Assembly: GCA_005777415.1 (NCBI GenBank)
Contig: SXMI01000201.1
Location: 1-22,487 of the forward strand
Origin: Actinomycetota bacterium
GTDB lineage: Bacteria; Actinomycetota; Acidimicrobiia; Acidimicrobiales; Microtrichaceae
Length of the DNA stretch: 22,487 bases
Reading direction: 5' to 3'
A program made the translations under genes and the position numbers. The notes beneath the pieces are model-generated. The model was not told the DNA's origin and searched no databases. It saw only the letters and a list, made by a program, of their open reading frames with translations. Shown here piece by piece: positions 1 to 7,460 of this stretch. Numbering within the stretch: the first letter of the stretch is position 1; every line of letters starts with the position of its first letter.

Positions 1-1
1 C

Positions 2-760
2 CTTGGCGTAGTCCACGGTGGCCTCGAAGATCGCCCGGCAGCTCGCCACCGTCGACAGCGCCATGGCCACGGTGGACTCCTCGAGTGCCCGCTCGACCAC
101 CTGTGCCGCGCCGGGGTCACCGGGTTCGACCAGGACCCGTTCGCCCTCGACCGTGGCGCCGCTCAGGTCGACCGTCGCGAGCGGCATCGTCGGGTCCATG
201 GTGGCCGGCACGTCGGCGAGCACCTGCTCGGACGACACGACGACGACGCCGAGGCCGTCCTCGGAGCGGACCACCACGGCGAGTTCGTCGGCGCTCGCGC
301 CGTCGAGCACATGGCTCGTGACCCCCTGCAGGCGCCAGCCCCCGCCGACCCGCTCGGCGGACACCCCGGTCGCCGCCGGGTCCCACCGCCCGGACTCGGC
401 GACGGCGAGCGTGGCGGTGCAACTCCCCGAGGCGACCTCGTCCAGTCGGAAGGACGAACCCGCCGCCCGCACCATCGGGACGAAGTTGGTGACGGTGGCG
501 AGGTAGGGCGAGGGAGCGGACACCCGGGCGAGCTCCTCGACGACGATGCCGACCTCGACCGGTCCGAGACCCAGCCCCCCGTGCTGCTCCGGCAGGCCGA
601 GCGCAGGCCAGTCCAGGTCGCACAGGGTCTTCCAGAGCACATCTGCACCAGCGATCCCGTCGTACACGCTGCGCACCAGCGAGGGCGGACAGGCTCCGGC
701 CAGGACGCTGCGAGCGGTCTCGCGGAGCTCGAGCTGCTCGTCGGTGAACTCGAGGTCCAT
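2..760 (-). CDS. Acyl-CoA dehydrogenase, C-terminus beyond left edge
   Basis: The minus-strand frame opens with ATG at 760-758 and stays open to the window edge, giving 253 residues. The N-terminus MDLEFTDEQLELRETARSVL is the typical first helix of acyl-CoA dehydrogenases, followed by PALGLPEQHGGLGLG (about residues 52-66) and a beta-domain with a GGGW turn. The last visible residues, ATVDYAK, begin the C-terminal helical domain that usually continues into an RxQFG motif, so roughly a third of the protein is missing. The family oxidises acyl-CoA to 2-enoyl-CoA with FAD. The divergent middle domain resembles the smaller subunits of actinobacterial FadE heterotetramers (inference). It starts 5 nt after the TetR stop and is probably cotranscribed with the regulator. 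I see no strong Shine-Dalgarno, which fits translational coupling. Catalytic residues cannot be judged because they lie outside the window. Confidence 0.85.
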   Translation of the reverse strand, partial: MDLEFTDEQLELRETARSVLAGACPPSLVRSVYDGIAGADVLWKTLCDLDWPALGLPEQHGGLGLGPVEVGIVVEELARVSAPSPYLATVTNFVPMVRAAGSSFRLDEVASGSCTATLAVAESGRWDPAATGVSAERVGGGWRLQGVTSHVLDGASADELAVVVRSEDGLGVVVVSSEQVLADVPATMDPTMPLATVDLSGATVEGERVLVEPGDPGAAQVVERALEESTVAMALSTVASCRAIFEATVDYAK

Positions 761-765
761 CGGGC

Positions 766-2028
766 TCAGTCGTCGGCGCCGAGGAACCCCCGGCGGATGA
801 TGGTCAAGGTGGCATCGATCTCGTCGGCGCTCGTGCTGAAGCCGAGGACGAACACCCGGTACGGCGCGCGCTCCAGCAACGCCAGGAGCATCGCGCTCGC
901 GATCTGTGGATGACCGAAGTCCCGTTGGTCCAACAGGCGCTCCAGGCGACTGAACACGACCGCTGCGATCTGCTGGGAGAAGGCGACCAGCTCCGGGGTC
1001 GTGCGCATGTCCTGCCAGGTGCTGATGACACCGCCATCGGCCTCGTAGGCGCTGAACCACTCCTCGAGCCAGCGCCGGAGCTCGGCGGCCGAGGCATCCA
1101 GATCGAGTTGCTCGACCAGCTCGACCAGTCGGATCGAGGCGTCCTCGGCCAGCGCCCGGAAGAAGTCGTCCTTGCTGTCGAAGTACCGGTAGAAGGTGCC
1201 GTGGCTCACCCCGGCCACCTCGACGATGTCATCGACCCTGGTCTCGTGGAACCCACGTGACGGCAGCACCTCGGCCCCGGCCCGCAACAGGGTCGCACGG
1301 GTGCGTCGGCCACGGGCCCGCAACCCCGACGGCGGAAGCGGTTCCATCGGGGCCACGATCTTGATCCGGCGACGACCCGCCGACCTGCCCCGACTGAAGT
1401 TCACGCCCTCCACCGGACCCCCCAGGACCCGGTGGAACAGACGGGCCAGCCCCAGCTGCAGCGGACGGCGGCTGATTCCCGCAGGCGCGGCCTCGGCGTA
1501 GAAGCTGCAGCGGATCAGGAGGCTGACGAGGGTGCCGACGATCCGGCGGTTCGCCGCCGTCGGCGACAGGTCGAACGCCTCGAGCAGCCGCTGGGCGGTG
1601 TGTCCGGCGATCGATGCCGGTCGAGCATCGCGGTCCCTGTTCGCCCTGGTGGCGTCGGGGTAGGCCCGGAACACCGGTGACCACTCCTCGTGCAACGACA
1701 TGAAGTCGTCCATCCACCCCGTGAGGGTCGCCAGCCCCTCCTCGTCAGGGGTCACCGGTCCGAGTCGGTCGGACAGCTCCACCATCTCCCGGCCGAGCTG
1801 GGTCGCCAGCGTCCAGTAGACGTCGTCCTTCGACGAGAAGTACTGGTAGAAGGCGGGCCGCGAGCACTCGGCCCGCTCGGTGATCTGCTCCACCCGCGCC
1901 TCGGAGAAGGCGGTGTCGTCGAAGACCTCCATCGCAGCTGCGAGCACCCGGGCGCGGGTGTCGCTGCCACGCTCCCCGACCACGGGGTTGGTCCCGAACG
2001 GGGACCGGCGGACGACGTCGGGATCCAT
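766..2028 (-). CDS. Tandem TetR-family regulator (two TetR units in one chain, Mce3R-like)
   Basis: The 420-residue protein contains two complete TetR repeats. The first helix-turn-helix spans about residues 22-68, with recognition segment CSRPAFYQYFSSKDD. The second spans about 240-288, with VSHGTFYRYFDSKDD. Each is followed by a helical ligand-binding-type domain, and a basic linker (about 212-240) joins them. Ordinary TetR proteins are about 200 residues and dimerise. M. tuberculosis Mce3R (406 residues, two TetR units) is the known precedent and represses lipid-metabolism genes, but orthology here is not shown. The ATG at 2028 gives a natural N-terminus. In-frame ATGs at 2067 and 2097 would add 13 or 23 residues, and the start is not decided by an obvious ribosome-binding site. 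The gene diverges from the amidohydrolase operon across a 148-bp region holding a 14-bp palindrome at 2118-2131. It is the likely regulator of the whole window (inference). Confidence 0.9.
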   Translation of the reverse strand: MDPDVVRRSPFGTNPVVGERGSDTRARVLAAAMEVFDDTAFSEARVEQITERAECSRPAFYQYFSSKDDVYWTLATQLGREMVELSDRLGPVTPDEEGLATLTGWMDDFMSLHEEWSPVFRAYPDATRANRDRDARPASIAGHTAQRLLEAFDLSPTAANRRIVGTLVSLLIRCSFYAEAAPAGISRRPLQLGLARLFHRVLGGPVEGVNFSRGRSAGRRRIKIVAPMEPLPPSGLRARGRRTRATLLRAGAEVLPSRGFHETRVDDIVEVAGVSHGTFYRYFDSKDDFFRALAEDASIRLVELVEQLDLDASAAELRRWLEEWFSAYEADGGVISTWQDMRTTPELVAFSQQIAAVVFSRLERLLDQRDFGHPQIASAMLLALLERAPYRVFVLGFSTSADEIDATLTIIRRGFLGADD

Positions 2029-2117
2029 GACCGACACGGTAGCGACACCCCCCTTCACCCGTCCCATACCGGACTCTCTGCTCGACGACTGCGCCATCCG
2101 ACCAACACGCGATAATC

Positions 2118-2131
2118 TAACAGCAACGTCA
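2118..2131 (-). promoter_or_regulatory. Putative operator A (tetR / amidohydrolase divergent region)
   Basis: On the minus strand this reads TGACG-TTGC-TGTTA, followed by GAT. It matches site E (19936-19949) at 16 of 17 positions over the 17-mer that starts at TGAC. It is an imperfect inverted repeat with 5-bp arms and a 4-bp spacer. TAGATT on the minus strand (2119-2114) overlaps its right arm and could be the -10 box of the tetR transcript, which would make the regulator autoregulated. The site is 45 bp upstream of the amidohydrolase ATG, so one bound protein could control both directions. Confidence 0.7.
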
Positions 2132-2176
2132 GGTGCCTCCCGCGGTACCACGAGGCTGAGCAGGGATGGAGCGCAG

Positions 2177-3490
2177 ATGCAGGCCGATGATCTGATCCTG
2201 GTGAGTGTGGACGACCACGTGATCGAACCCCCGGGCCTGTTCGACGGACGCCTGTCGGGCGCCGCCGCGGACCTGGCGCCACGACTCGAACGACTCGACA
2301 GCGGGCGCGAGGTCTGGATGTTCGAGGGCGCCGCGCTGCCGAACGTGGGCCTGAACGCCGTGGTGGGTCGCGTGCCCGAGGAGTACGGACTCGACCCGCT
2401 CGCCTTCGACCAGATGCGGCCCGGCTGCTTCGACATCCACGAGCGCATCCGGGACATGGACGCCAACGGCGTGCTCGGCTCGCTGAACTTCCCGTCCATG
2501 ACCGGCTTCACGGGCCAGCTCTTCACCACCATGGACGACAAGGCCGTGGCGCTCGAGATCCTCCAGGCGTACAACGACTGGCACGTCGAGGACTGGTGCG
2601 GCACCTACCCCGGACGCATGATCCCCTTGGCGGTGCCCCCCGTGTGGGACCCCCACCTCATGGCCGCAGAGGTTCGCCGGATGGCCGAGAAGGGGTGCCA
2701 TGCGGTCACCTTCTCGGAGAACCCCGAGAAGCTGCGGCTCCCGAGCTGGCACAGCGACCACTGGGACCCGTTCCTCGCCGCGTGCGAGGAGACCGGCACG
2801 GTGATCTGCCTGCACATCGGTTCGTCCTCGTCGACGGTGATCACCGCGATGGACGCACCGATCGACACCATGATCACCCTGCAGCCCATGAACATCGTCC
2901 AGTGCGCAGCCGACCTGGTGTGGTCGCCGGTGTTCCGCAAGTTCCGCAACCTCCGCATCGCCCTGAGCGAGGGTGGGATCGGCTGGGTGCCCTACTTCCT
3001 GGAGCGGATCGACTACGTCTACAAGCACCACCGGGCGTGGACCAACCAGGACTTCGGCGACCGTCTGCCCAGCGAGGTGTTCAACGAGCACATCCTGACC
3101 TGCTTCATCGACGACGCCGTGGGCATCGAGGTCCGCGAGTACCTCAACCCGGATCACATCCACTGGGAGTGCGACTACCCGCACTCGGACTCCACCTGGC
3201 CCGACGCACCGGAGATGGCGATGCGCTACCTCCAGGGCCTGCCCGACGAGGACATCAACCGCATCACCCACCTCAATGCGATGCGCAACTTCAACTACGA
3301 CCCGTTCGTCCACATCCCCCGGGAGGAGGCGACCGTCGGGGCGCTCCGGGCCCGGGCCACCGATGTGGACACCACGCCACGGTCCTTCGGCACCGGGAAG
3401 TTCGAGGAGGACGGGATCGTGACCGCCCTCACCCTCGCCGAGCGCATGGCCAAGCAGGCAGAAGAAGCCGCCGCGCAGCAGCCTGCGTGA
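2177..3490 (+). CDS. Amidohydrolase-2 family metal-dependent hydrolase
   Basis: This 437-residue protein belongs to the amidohydrolase-2 (ACMSD / gamma-resorcylate decarboxylase-like) family, whose members act on carboxylated or cyclic substrates with a divalent metal. Visible metal-site elements are DDHVIEP (D12, H14, E17), CLHIGSSSS (H213), ALSEGGIGWV (E265) and WECDYPHSDSTWP (D333). I chose ATG 2177 because GGAG lies at 2168-2171 and the conserved metal motif begins only a few residues in. The open frame extends upstream to 1880, but that part runs antisense to tetR and is not credible. The gene heads a plus-strand operon, with the next start 4 nt after its stop. Amidohydrolase-2 paralogs are common beside ACAD/DUF35/thiolase genes in actinobacteria. 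The reaction here, a decarboxylase, lactonase or ring-opening hydrolase, cannot be told from sequence. A second, divergent paralog lies at 18702-19895. Confidence 0.88.
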   Translation: MQADDLILVSVDDHVIEPPGLFDGRLSGAAADLAPRLERLDSGREVWMFEGAALPNVGLNAVVGRVPEEYGLDPLAFDQMRPGCFDIHERIRDMDANGVLGSLNFPSMTGFTGQLFTTMDDKAVALEILQAYNDWHVEDWCGTYPGRMIPLAVPPVWDPHLMAAEVRRMAEKGCHAVTFSENPEKLRLPSWHSDHWDPFLAACEETGTVICLHIGSSSSTVITAMDAPIDTMITLQPMNIVQCAADLVWSPVFRKFRNLRIALSEGGIGWVPYFLERIDYVYKHHRAWTNQDFGDRLPSEVFNEHILTCFIDDAVGIEVREYLNPDHIHWECDYPHSDSTWPDAPEMAMRYLQGLPDEDINRITHLNAMRNFNYDPFVHIPREEATVGALRARATDVDTTPRSFGTGKFEEDGIVTALTLAERMAKQAEEAAAQQPA

Positions 3491-3494
3491 CGAG

Positions 3495-3926
3495 GTGTCC
3501 GTCCCCTTTCGCGTCCAGCCCGCCCTGGACGATGAGAACCGGTTCTTCTGGCTGTCGGGCGAGGACGGCTGCCTGCGCTTCGCCCGCTGCGGGGACTGCG
3601 GAGAGTGGTTGCACCCGCCGCTCCCCCGCTGTCCGGCGTGCGGGGGCCGGGACATCAACCCCGAGGCCGTGAGCGGCCGGGGCCAGGTCTGGTCCTACAC
3701 CGTCAACCACCACTCCTGGGACGGCAGCACCGAGCCCTACACGATCGGCCTGGTCGAACTGGACGAGCAGCAGGGCCTCCGACTGACCACCAACCTGGTC
3801 GGCTGTGCGCCCGACGAGGTGCACATCGGCATGCGGGTGCGGGTGACCTTCGAACAGCAGGGCATCGTCTGGTTCCCCCTGTTCGAGCCGGACCCGGACG
3901 TGACCGACCCGGAGGGGGGCTCGTGA
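3495..3926 (+). CDS. DUF35 zinc-ribbon / OB-fold protein, partner of the downstream thiolase
   Basis: The 143-residue protein has an N-terminal zinc ribbon (C32-x2-C35 and C46-x2-C49) followed by an OB-fold with GRGQVWSYTVNHH. This is the DUF35 architecture. DUF35 proteins bind thiolase-fold enzymes; the best-studied case is the DUF35 part of ChsH2, which is needed by the Ltp2 aldolase of cholesterol side-chain degradation. The GTG start at 3495 is 4 nt after the amidohydrolase stop. The 3' end overlaps the next GTG in a GTGA junction, so it is translationally coupled to the thiolase-like gene at 3923. Pairing with that gene is inferred from adjacency and family habit. Confidence 0.88.
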   Translation: MSVPFRVQPALDDENRFFWLSGEDGCLRFARCGDCGEWLHPPLPRCPACGGRDINPEAVSGRGQVWSYTVNHHSWDGSTEPYTIGLVELDEQQGLRLTTNLVGCAPDEVHIGMRVRVTFEQQGIVWFPLFEPDPDVTDPEGGS

Positions 3927-5155
3927 CCGACTTCGAGCAGCGCTCGGTCATCTCGGGCATCGGACAGTCCGAGGTCGGCCGGCGACTCGGGCGCACCGGC
4001 CTGGAACTGACCCTCGACGCCTCGCTCGAGGCCATCGCCGACGCCGGGCTGACCCCCGACGACATCGACGGCATCGCGACCTAACCGGGTGCCAACCAGG
4101 GCCCGCCCGGGTTCTCGGGCCCCGGCACACCGGAGGTGCAGGACGCACTCCGACTGCAGGTCGACTGGCACTCGGGTGGCATCGAGGGCGCAGCGCAGCT
4201 GGCCGCCGTGGTGAACGCCGTGCTGGCGGTCGGTGCCGGGCTGGCCCGACACGTCCTCGTCTACCGCACGGTCACCGAGTCGAGCGCCCAGGGCAGCGGC
4301 GGTCGCAGCGGCATCGGCATGGATGGGGGCGGCGGCGGGGGTGGCGGCGCACCCCGGTTCGGCGGACCGTTGCAGTGGAGCCTGCCGTTCCGGGCCTACT
4401 CCGCCGCCAACTGGCTGGCCATGAACTGCCACCGCCACATGCACGAGTTCGGCACCACTCCCGAGCAGCTGGCCCAGATCGCGCTCAACGGGCGGCGGAA
4501 CGCAGCGCGCAACCCGAAGGCGGTCTACCGGGAACCCATGACCCTCGACGACTACTTCGCGGCCCGGGTCATCACCACACCGTTCCGCCTCTTCGACTGC
4601 GATGCCCCGGTCGACGGCTCCACGGCGGTGATCGTCAGCGCCGCCGAGCACGCCCGGGCGGTGGACCACCCCGTGGCCCGCGTCGAGGCGGTCGGCACGG
4701 CCCTCCGGGGCCGCCCCTCCTGGGACCAGTGGGACGACATGACCACGATGTCGGCCCGCGACGCCGGAGCGATGGTCTGGGAACGGACCGACCTGACCCC
4801 GGCCGACGTCGACATCGCCGAGCTCTACGACGGGTTCAGCTTCCTGACCATGACCTGGCTCGAGGCGCTCGGCTTCTGCGGCAAGGGCGAGTCGGGTCCG
4901 TTCATCGAGGGGGGTGGTCGGATCGCGTTGGACGGGGAGCTTCCGCTCAACACCCATGGCGGCCAGCTCTCGGCGGGACGTCTGCACGGTTTCGGGTTCA
5001 TCCACGAGGCGGTGCTGCAGCTACGCGGCGAGGCCGGGGACCGCCAGGTCGGTGGTCCGAACGCTCCCGGCCGGGCCCCGGAGGTCGCGGCCGTGGCCAA
5101 CGGCGGCGGTCCGATCGCCGGGGCCATGATCCTCACGAAGGAGGACGGTCGGTGA
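3923..5155 (+). pseudogene. Ltp2/SCP2-thiolase-like protein interrupted by an in-frame TAA
   Basis: The frame opens with GTG 3923 (GTGA overlap with DUF35) and encodes a thiolase-fold N-terminus (VISGIGQSEVGRRLGRTGLE). It meets TAA at 4082-4084 (codon 54) and then continues in the same frame with clear family sequence to TGA at 5153-5155, 410 codons in all. Later hallmarks include the C-terminal domain (IAELYDGFSFLTMTWLEALG, then NTHGGQLSAGRLHGFGFIHE). The segment where thiolases carry the nucleophilic Cys reads WHSGGIEGAAQ, with no Cys. That fits the Ltp2-type aldolase branch rather than a true thiolase (inference). A single base change from TAC or TAT (Tyr) would explain the stop. A run of eight Gly follows at codons 135-142. 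It is either a fresh nonsense mutation, a sequencing error, or a product rescued by readthrough or internal initiation. Confidence 0.8.
4082..4084 (+). other. Premature in-frame TAA in the thiolase-like gene
   Basis: The codons run GCG ACC TAA CCG GGT, giving DGIAT-stop-PGANQG. The flanking frame is unshifted on both sides. None of the annotated genes ending in this window uses TAA: they end in TGA, or in TAG at 8991-8993, 14518-14520 and 18702-18704. This makes a point change at a Tyr codon (TAC or TAT to TAA) the simplest reading. Confidence 0.9.
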
Positions 5156-6633
5156 CGCTCGTCATGTTGTTGGAGATGGTGGCGGCCGCCTTCGGTGACC
5201 GCCTCGGGATCGGCACCGCCGACCGTGGGCTGACCTACGGCGAGCTCGCCGACCGCTCGGCCCGGGGCGGCCGCCTCATCGATGAACGGGGCGCCGGTGC
5301 CGTCGCGTACCTGGGCACCACCGATCTGGCGTTCCCCGTGGCGCTGTTCGCTGCGGCGTGGGCGGGGGTGCCGTTCATCCCCCTGAACTACCGCCTCTCC
5401 GACGAGCAACTCGGCGCCCTGCTGGCTCGGCATCCCGATCTCCTCGTCGTGACCGACGATCCCGACCGGGTCCGGGCGCTCGATGCGCCGACGGCCGGGG
5501 TCGTCGACCTGGATGCATGGATGGCCGCTACCGGCAGCGGACCCGGGGCGGACGAACTCCCGTCGTCCACCGACGGCGAGGACACCGCCGTCCTGCTCTA
5601 CACCTCGGGCACGACCTCGGAGCCGAAGGCCGTGGTGCTGCGTCACCGCCACCTGGCGGCGTACGTGATCACCTCGATCGAGTTCGCCTCGGCCGATGAG
5701 GACGCCGCCGCCCTGGTGTGTGTCCCGCCTTACCACATCGCCGGGGTGGCCAACACGATCACCAGCATCTACTCGACCCGCCGCGTCGTCTACCTCCCGC
5801 AGTTCACACCGCAGGCCTGGCTGGAGCTGACGCGGGACGAATCGGTCACCCACGCGTTCCTGGTCCCCACGATGCTGGCCCGGGTCGTCGACCACCTCAC
5901 CGATGAACCGGCCGACTGTCCGGCACTGCAGACGATGTCCTACGGCGGCGCCCGGATGCCGATCACCGTGCTCGAACGTGCCCTCGCCGCGTTCCCCGAC
6001 GCCGGATTCGTCAACGCGTACGGGCTGACCGAGACCAGTTCCACCTTGGCGATCCTCACGCCCGACGACCACCGGGCCGCCCTCAGCGGTGACGATGCGG
6101 CCCGCGCCCGGTTGGGCTCCGCCGGCCGGATCATCCCGGGCGTCGAGGTCGAGATCCGCGACGGCGAGATCTGGTGCCGGGGCGAACAGGTTTCCGGCGA
6201 GTACCTGGGCCGCGATCGGGTCACGGACGACGATGGCTGGTTCCCCACCCGTGACCGTGGCTGGTTCGACGACGAGGGCTACCTCTTCATCGAAGGCCGG
6301 ACCGACGACACCATCATCCGGGGTGGTGAGAACATCGCCCCGGCCGAGATCGAGGACGTCCTGCTCGCCCACCCCGAGGTGGCCGACGCCGCGGTCGTGG
6401 GCGTCCCCGACGACGAGTGGGGCCAGCGCATCGAAGCGGCAGTGGTGCTGCGGAGCGACGCCGGGGTCGGACCCGATGAACTTCGGGACCACTGCCGTGA
6501 GCACCTCCGGAGCTCCAAGACCCCGGACCGCATCGTGCTGCGCTCGTCCCTCCCCCACACCGACACCGGCAAGCTGCTGCGACGAGCGGTGCTGGCCGAC
6601 CTGACCGCCGAGCAGGACGAGGAGACCACCTGA
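5152..6633 (+). CDS. Acyl-CoA synthetase / AMP-ligase (ANL superfamily)
   Basis: The 493-residue enzyme shows the ANL motifs in order: P-loop YTSGTTSEPKAVVL (150-163), YGLTETSS (291-298), the adenylate-binding region GWFPTRDRGWF (363-373), the hinge and A8 region GRTDDTIIRGGENIAPAEIE (383-402), and the C-terminal catalytic Lys in TDTGKLLRR (K474). The family activates a carboxylic acid with ATP and joins it to CoA. The substrate is not predictable; the neighbours suggest a branched or cyclic acid. The start is GTG 5152, overlapping the previous stop by 4 nt (GTGA). An ATG five codons in (VTLVM) is possible. Its stop overlaps the next start by one base (TGATG). A second, only distantly similar ligase is at 10542-12188, so two activation steps or substrates are likely. 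Confidence 0.92.
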   Translation: MTLVMLLEMVAAAFGDRLGIGTADRGLTYGELADRSARGGRLIDERGAGAVAYLGTTDLAFPVALFAAAWAGVPFIPLNYRLSDEQLGALLARHPDLLVVTDDPDRVRALDAPTAGVVDLDAWMAATGSGPGADELPSSTDGEDTAVLLYTSGTTSEPKAVVLRHRHLAAYVITSIEFASADEDAAALVCVPPYHIAGVANTITSIYSTRRVVYLPQFTPQAWLELTRDESVTHAFLVPTMLARVVDHLTDEPADCPALQTMSYGGARMPITVLERALAAFPDAGFVNAYGLTETSSTLAILTPDDHRAALSGDDAARARLGSAGRIIPGVEVEIRDGEIWCRGEQVSGEYLGRDRVTDDDGWFPTRDRGWFDDEGYLFIEGRTDDTIIRGGENIAPAEIEDVLLAHPEVADAAVVGVPDDEWGQRIEAAVVLRSDAGVGPDELRDHCREHLRSSKTPDRIVLRSSLPHTDTGKLLRRAVLADLTAEQDEETT

Positions 6634-7460
6634 TGGCCTTCGACCTCGACGACCTGCTGGCCTGCCTCTCCCTCACCCCGGGAGGCGACGGGTTCGAGGG
6701 GGCGAACCTCGACATCGGCTACCACCGGGTGTTCGGGGGCCAGATCCTCGCCCAGGTGCTGTGCGCAGCCGCCGAGGCAGCGCCCGACAAGTCCGTGAAG
6801 TCGATGCACGTGCTGTTCCCCCGTGAGGGCGACACGGCCCGCCCGATGCAGTACCGGGTCGACCAGGTGCAGGCCGGCCGGACCTTCTCGACGACCGAGG
6901 TCGTCGCGCACCAGGACGGCAGGGTCGCCGCCGTTGCGCTGGTGTCGATGCACGTCGACGAGGACGGCCTCGACCGCAACGATCCGCCACCCCCGGCCGG
7001 TCCCCCGGCGGATGCGACCCCGACCGACCTGGGCATGGTGCCGTGGGAGACCCGCCTCGTGGACGGGGTGGACCTGGCCGACCGAGGCGTGGGGCCGGCA
7101 CGGCTGTCCTGGTGGATGCGCACACCGGGCTTCACCACCCCCGACGGCCTCCCCGAGCGGGCGGCGCACCAGGCCCTCCTGGCCCACGCCACCGACCTGA
7201 CGCTGATCGGCACCGCGCTGCGGCCGCTGGAGGGCGTCAGCCAGGCGGACTCCACCGTCACGCTGCACACCGCCGTCACGTCGCACACCGTGTGGTTCCA
7301 CCGCCCGTTCCGGATCGACGACTGGTTGCTGGTCTCCCAGGAGGCCCCGGTGGTCGCGCACGGTCGCAGCTACGGCCGCGGTGACGTGTTCTCGGGTGAC
7401 GAGCTGGTCGCATCGTTCGCCCAGGAGGCGATGATCCGCCAGATCGCAGCGCCAGGGTGA
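6633..7460 (+). CDS. tesB: Acyl-CoA thioesterase II (TesB family)
   Basis: The 275-residue, double-hotdog protein matches TesB, which hydrolyses acyl-CoA to free acid and CoA. The N-terminal hotdog contains RVFGGQILAQ (32-41) and SMHVLFPREGD. The C-terminal hotdog contains ATDLTLIGTALRP, TVTLHTAVTSHTVWFHRPFR and SFAQEAMIR. These hold the Asp, Ser/Thr and Gln that form the TesB catalytic triad by family knowledge. Its length is close to E. coli TesB (286). It begins at an ATG sharing one base with the ligase stop and ends in a 4-nt overlap with the DUF2889 gene. It probably relieves CoA trapping or removes dead-end acyl-CoAs during catabolism (inference). Confidence 0.92.
   Translation: MAFDLDDLLACLSLTPGGDGFEGANLDIGYHRVFGGQILAQVLCAAAEAAPDKSVKSMHVLFPREGDTARPMQYRVDQVQAGRTFSTTEVVAHQDGRVAAVALVSMHVDEDGLDRNDPPPPAGPPADATPTDLGMVPWETRLVDGVDLADRGVGPARLSWWMRTPGFTTPDGLPERAAHQALLAHATDLTLIGTALRPLEGVSQADSTVTLHTAVTSHTVWFHRPFRIDDWLLVSQEAPVVAHGRSYGRGDVFSGDELVASFAQEAMIRQIAAPG

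Noticed and set aside
2029..2604. N-terminal extension of the TetR gene (frame open to 2604)
   Set aside because: The extension would run antisense through the amidohydrolase and across operator A. It is serine/arginine-rich without a domain, and the TetR fold is complete from 2028.
3487..3500. Sixth operator copy (TGACGAGGTGTC) at the amidohydrolase-DUF35 junction
   Set aside because: The spacing between arms is one base short, the right arm lacks the final A, and the position is inside a tightly coupled operon.
2129..3658. Long minus-strand open frame (509 codons) opposite the amidohydrolase
   Set aside because: It is a mirror frame of a well-supported gene in high-GC DNA. Its peptide is His/Arg/Gly/Val-rich without domain motifs. 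Similar long mirror frames lie opposite the thiolase, P450, ligase and ACAD genes and were rejected for the same reason.
3923..5155. Frameshift as the cause of the thiolase interruption
   Set aside because: The frame is the same before and after the stop (3923, 4082 and 4136 share phase), so it is a nonsense codon, not an indel.
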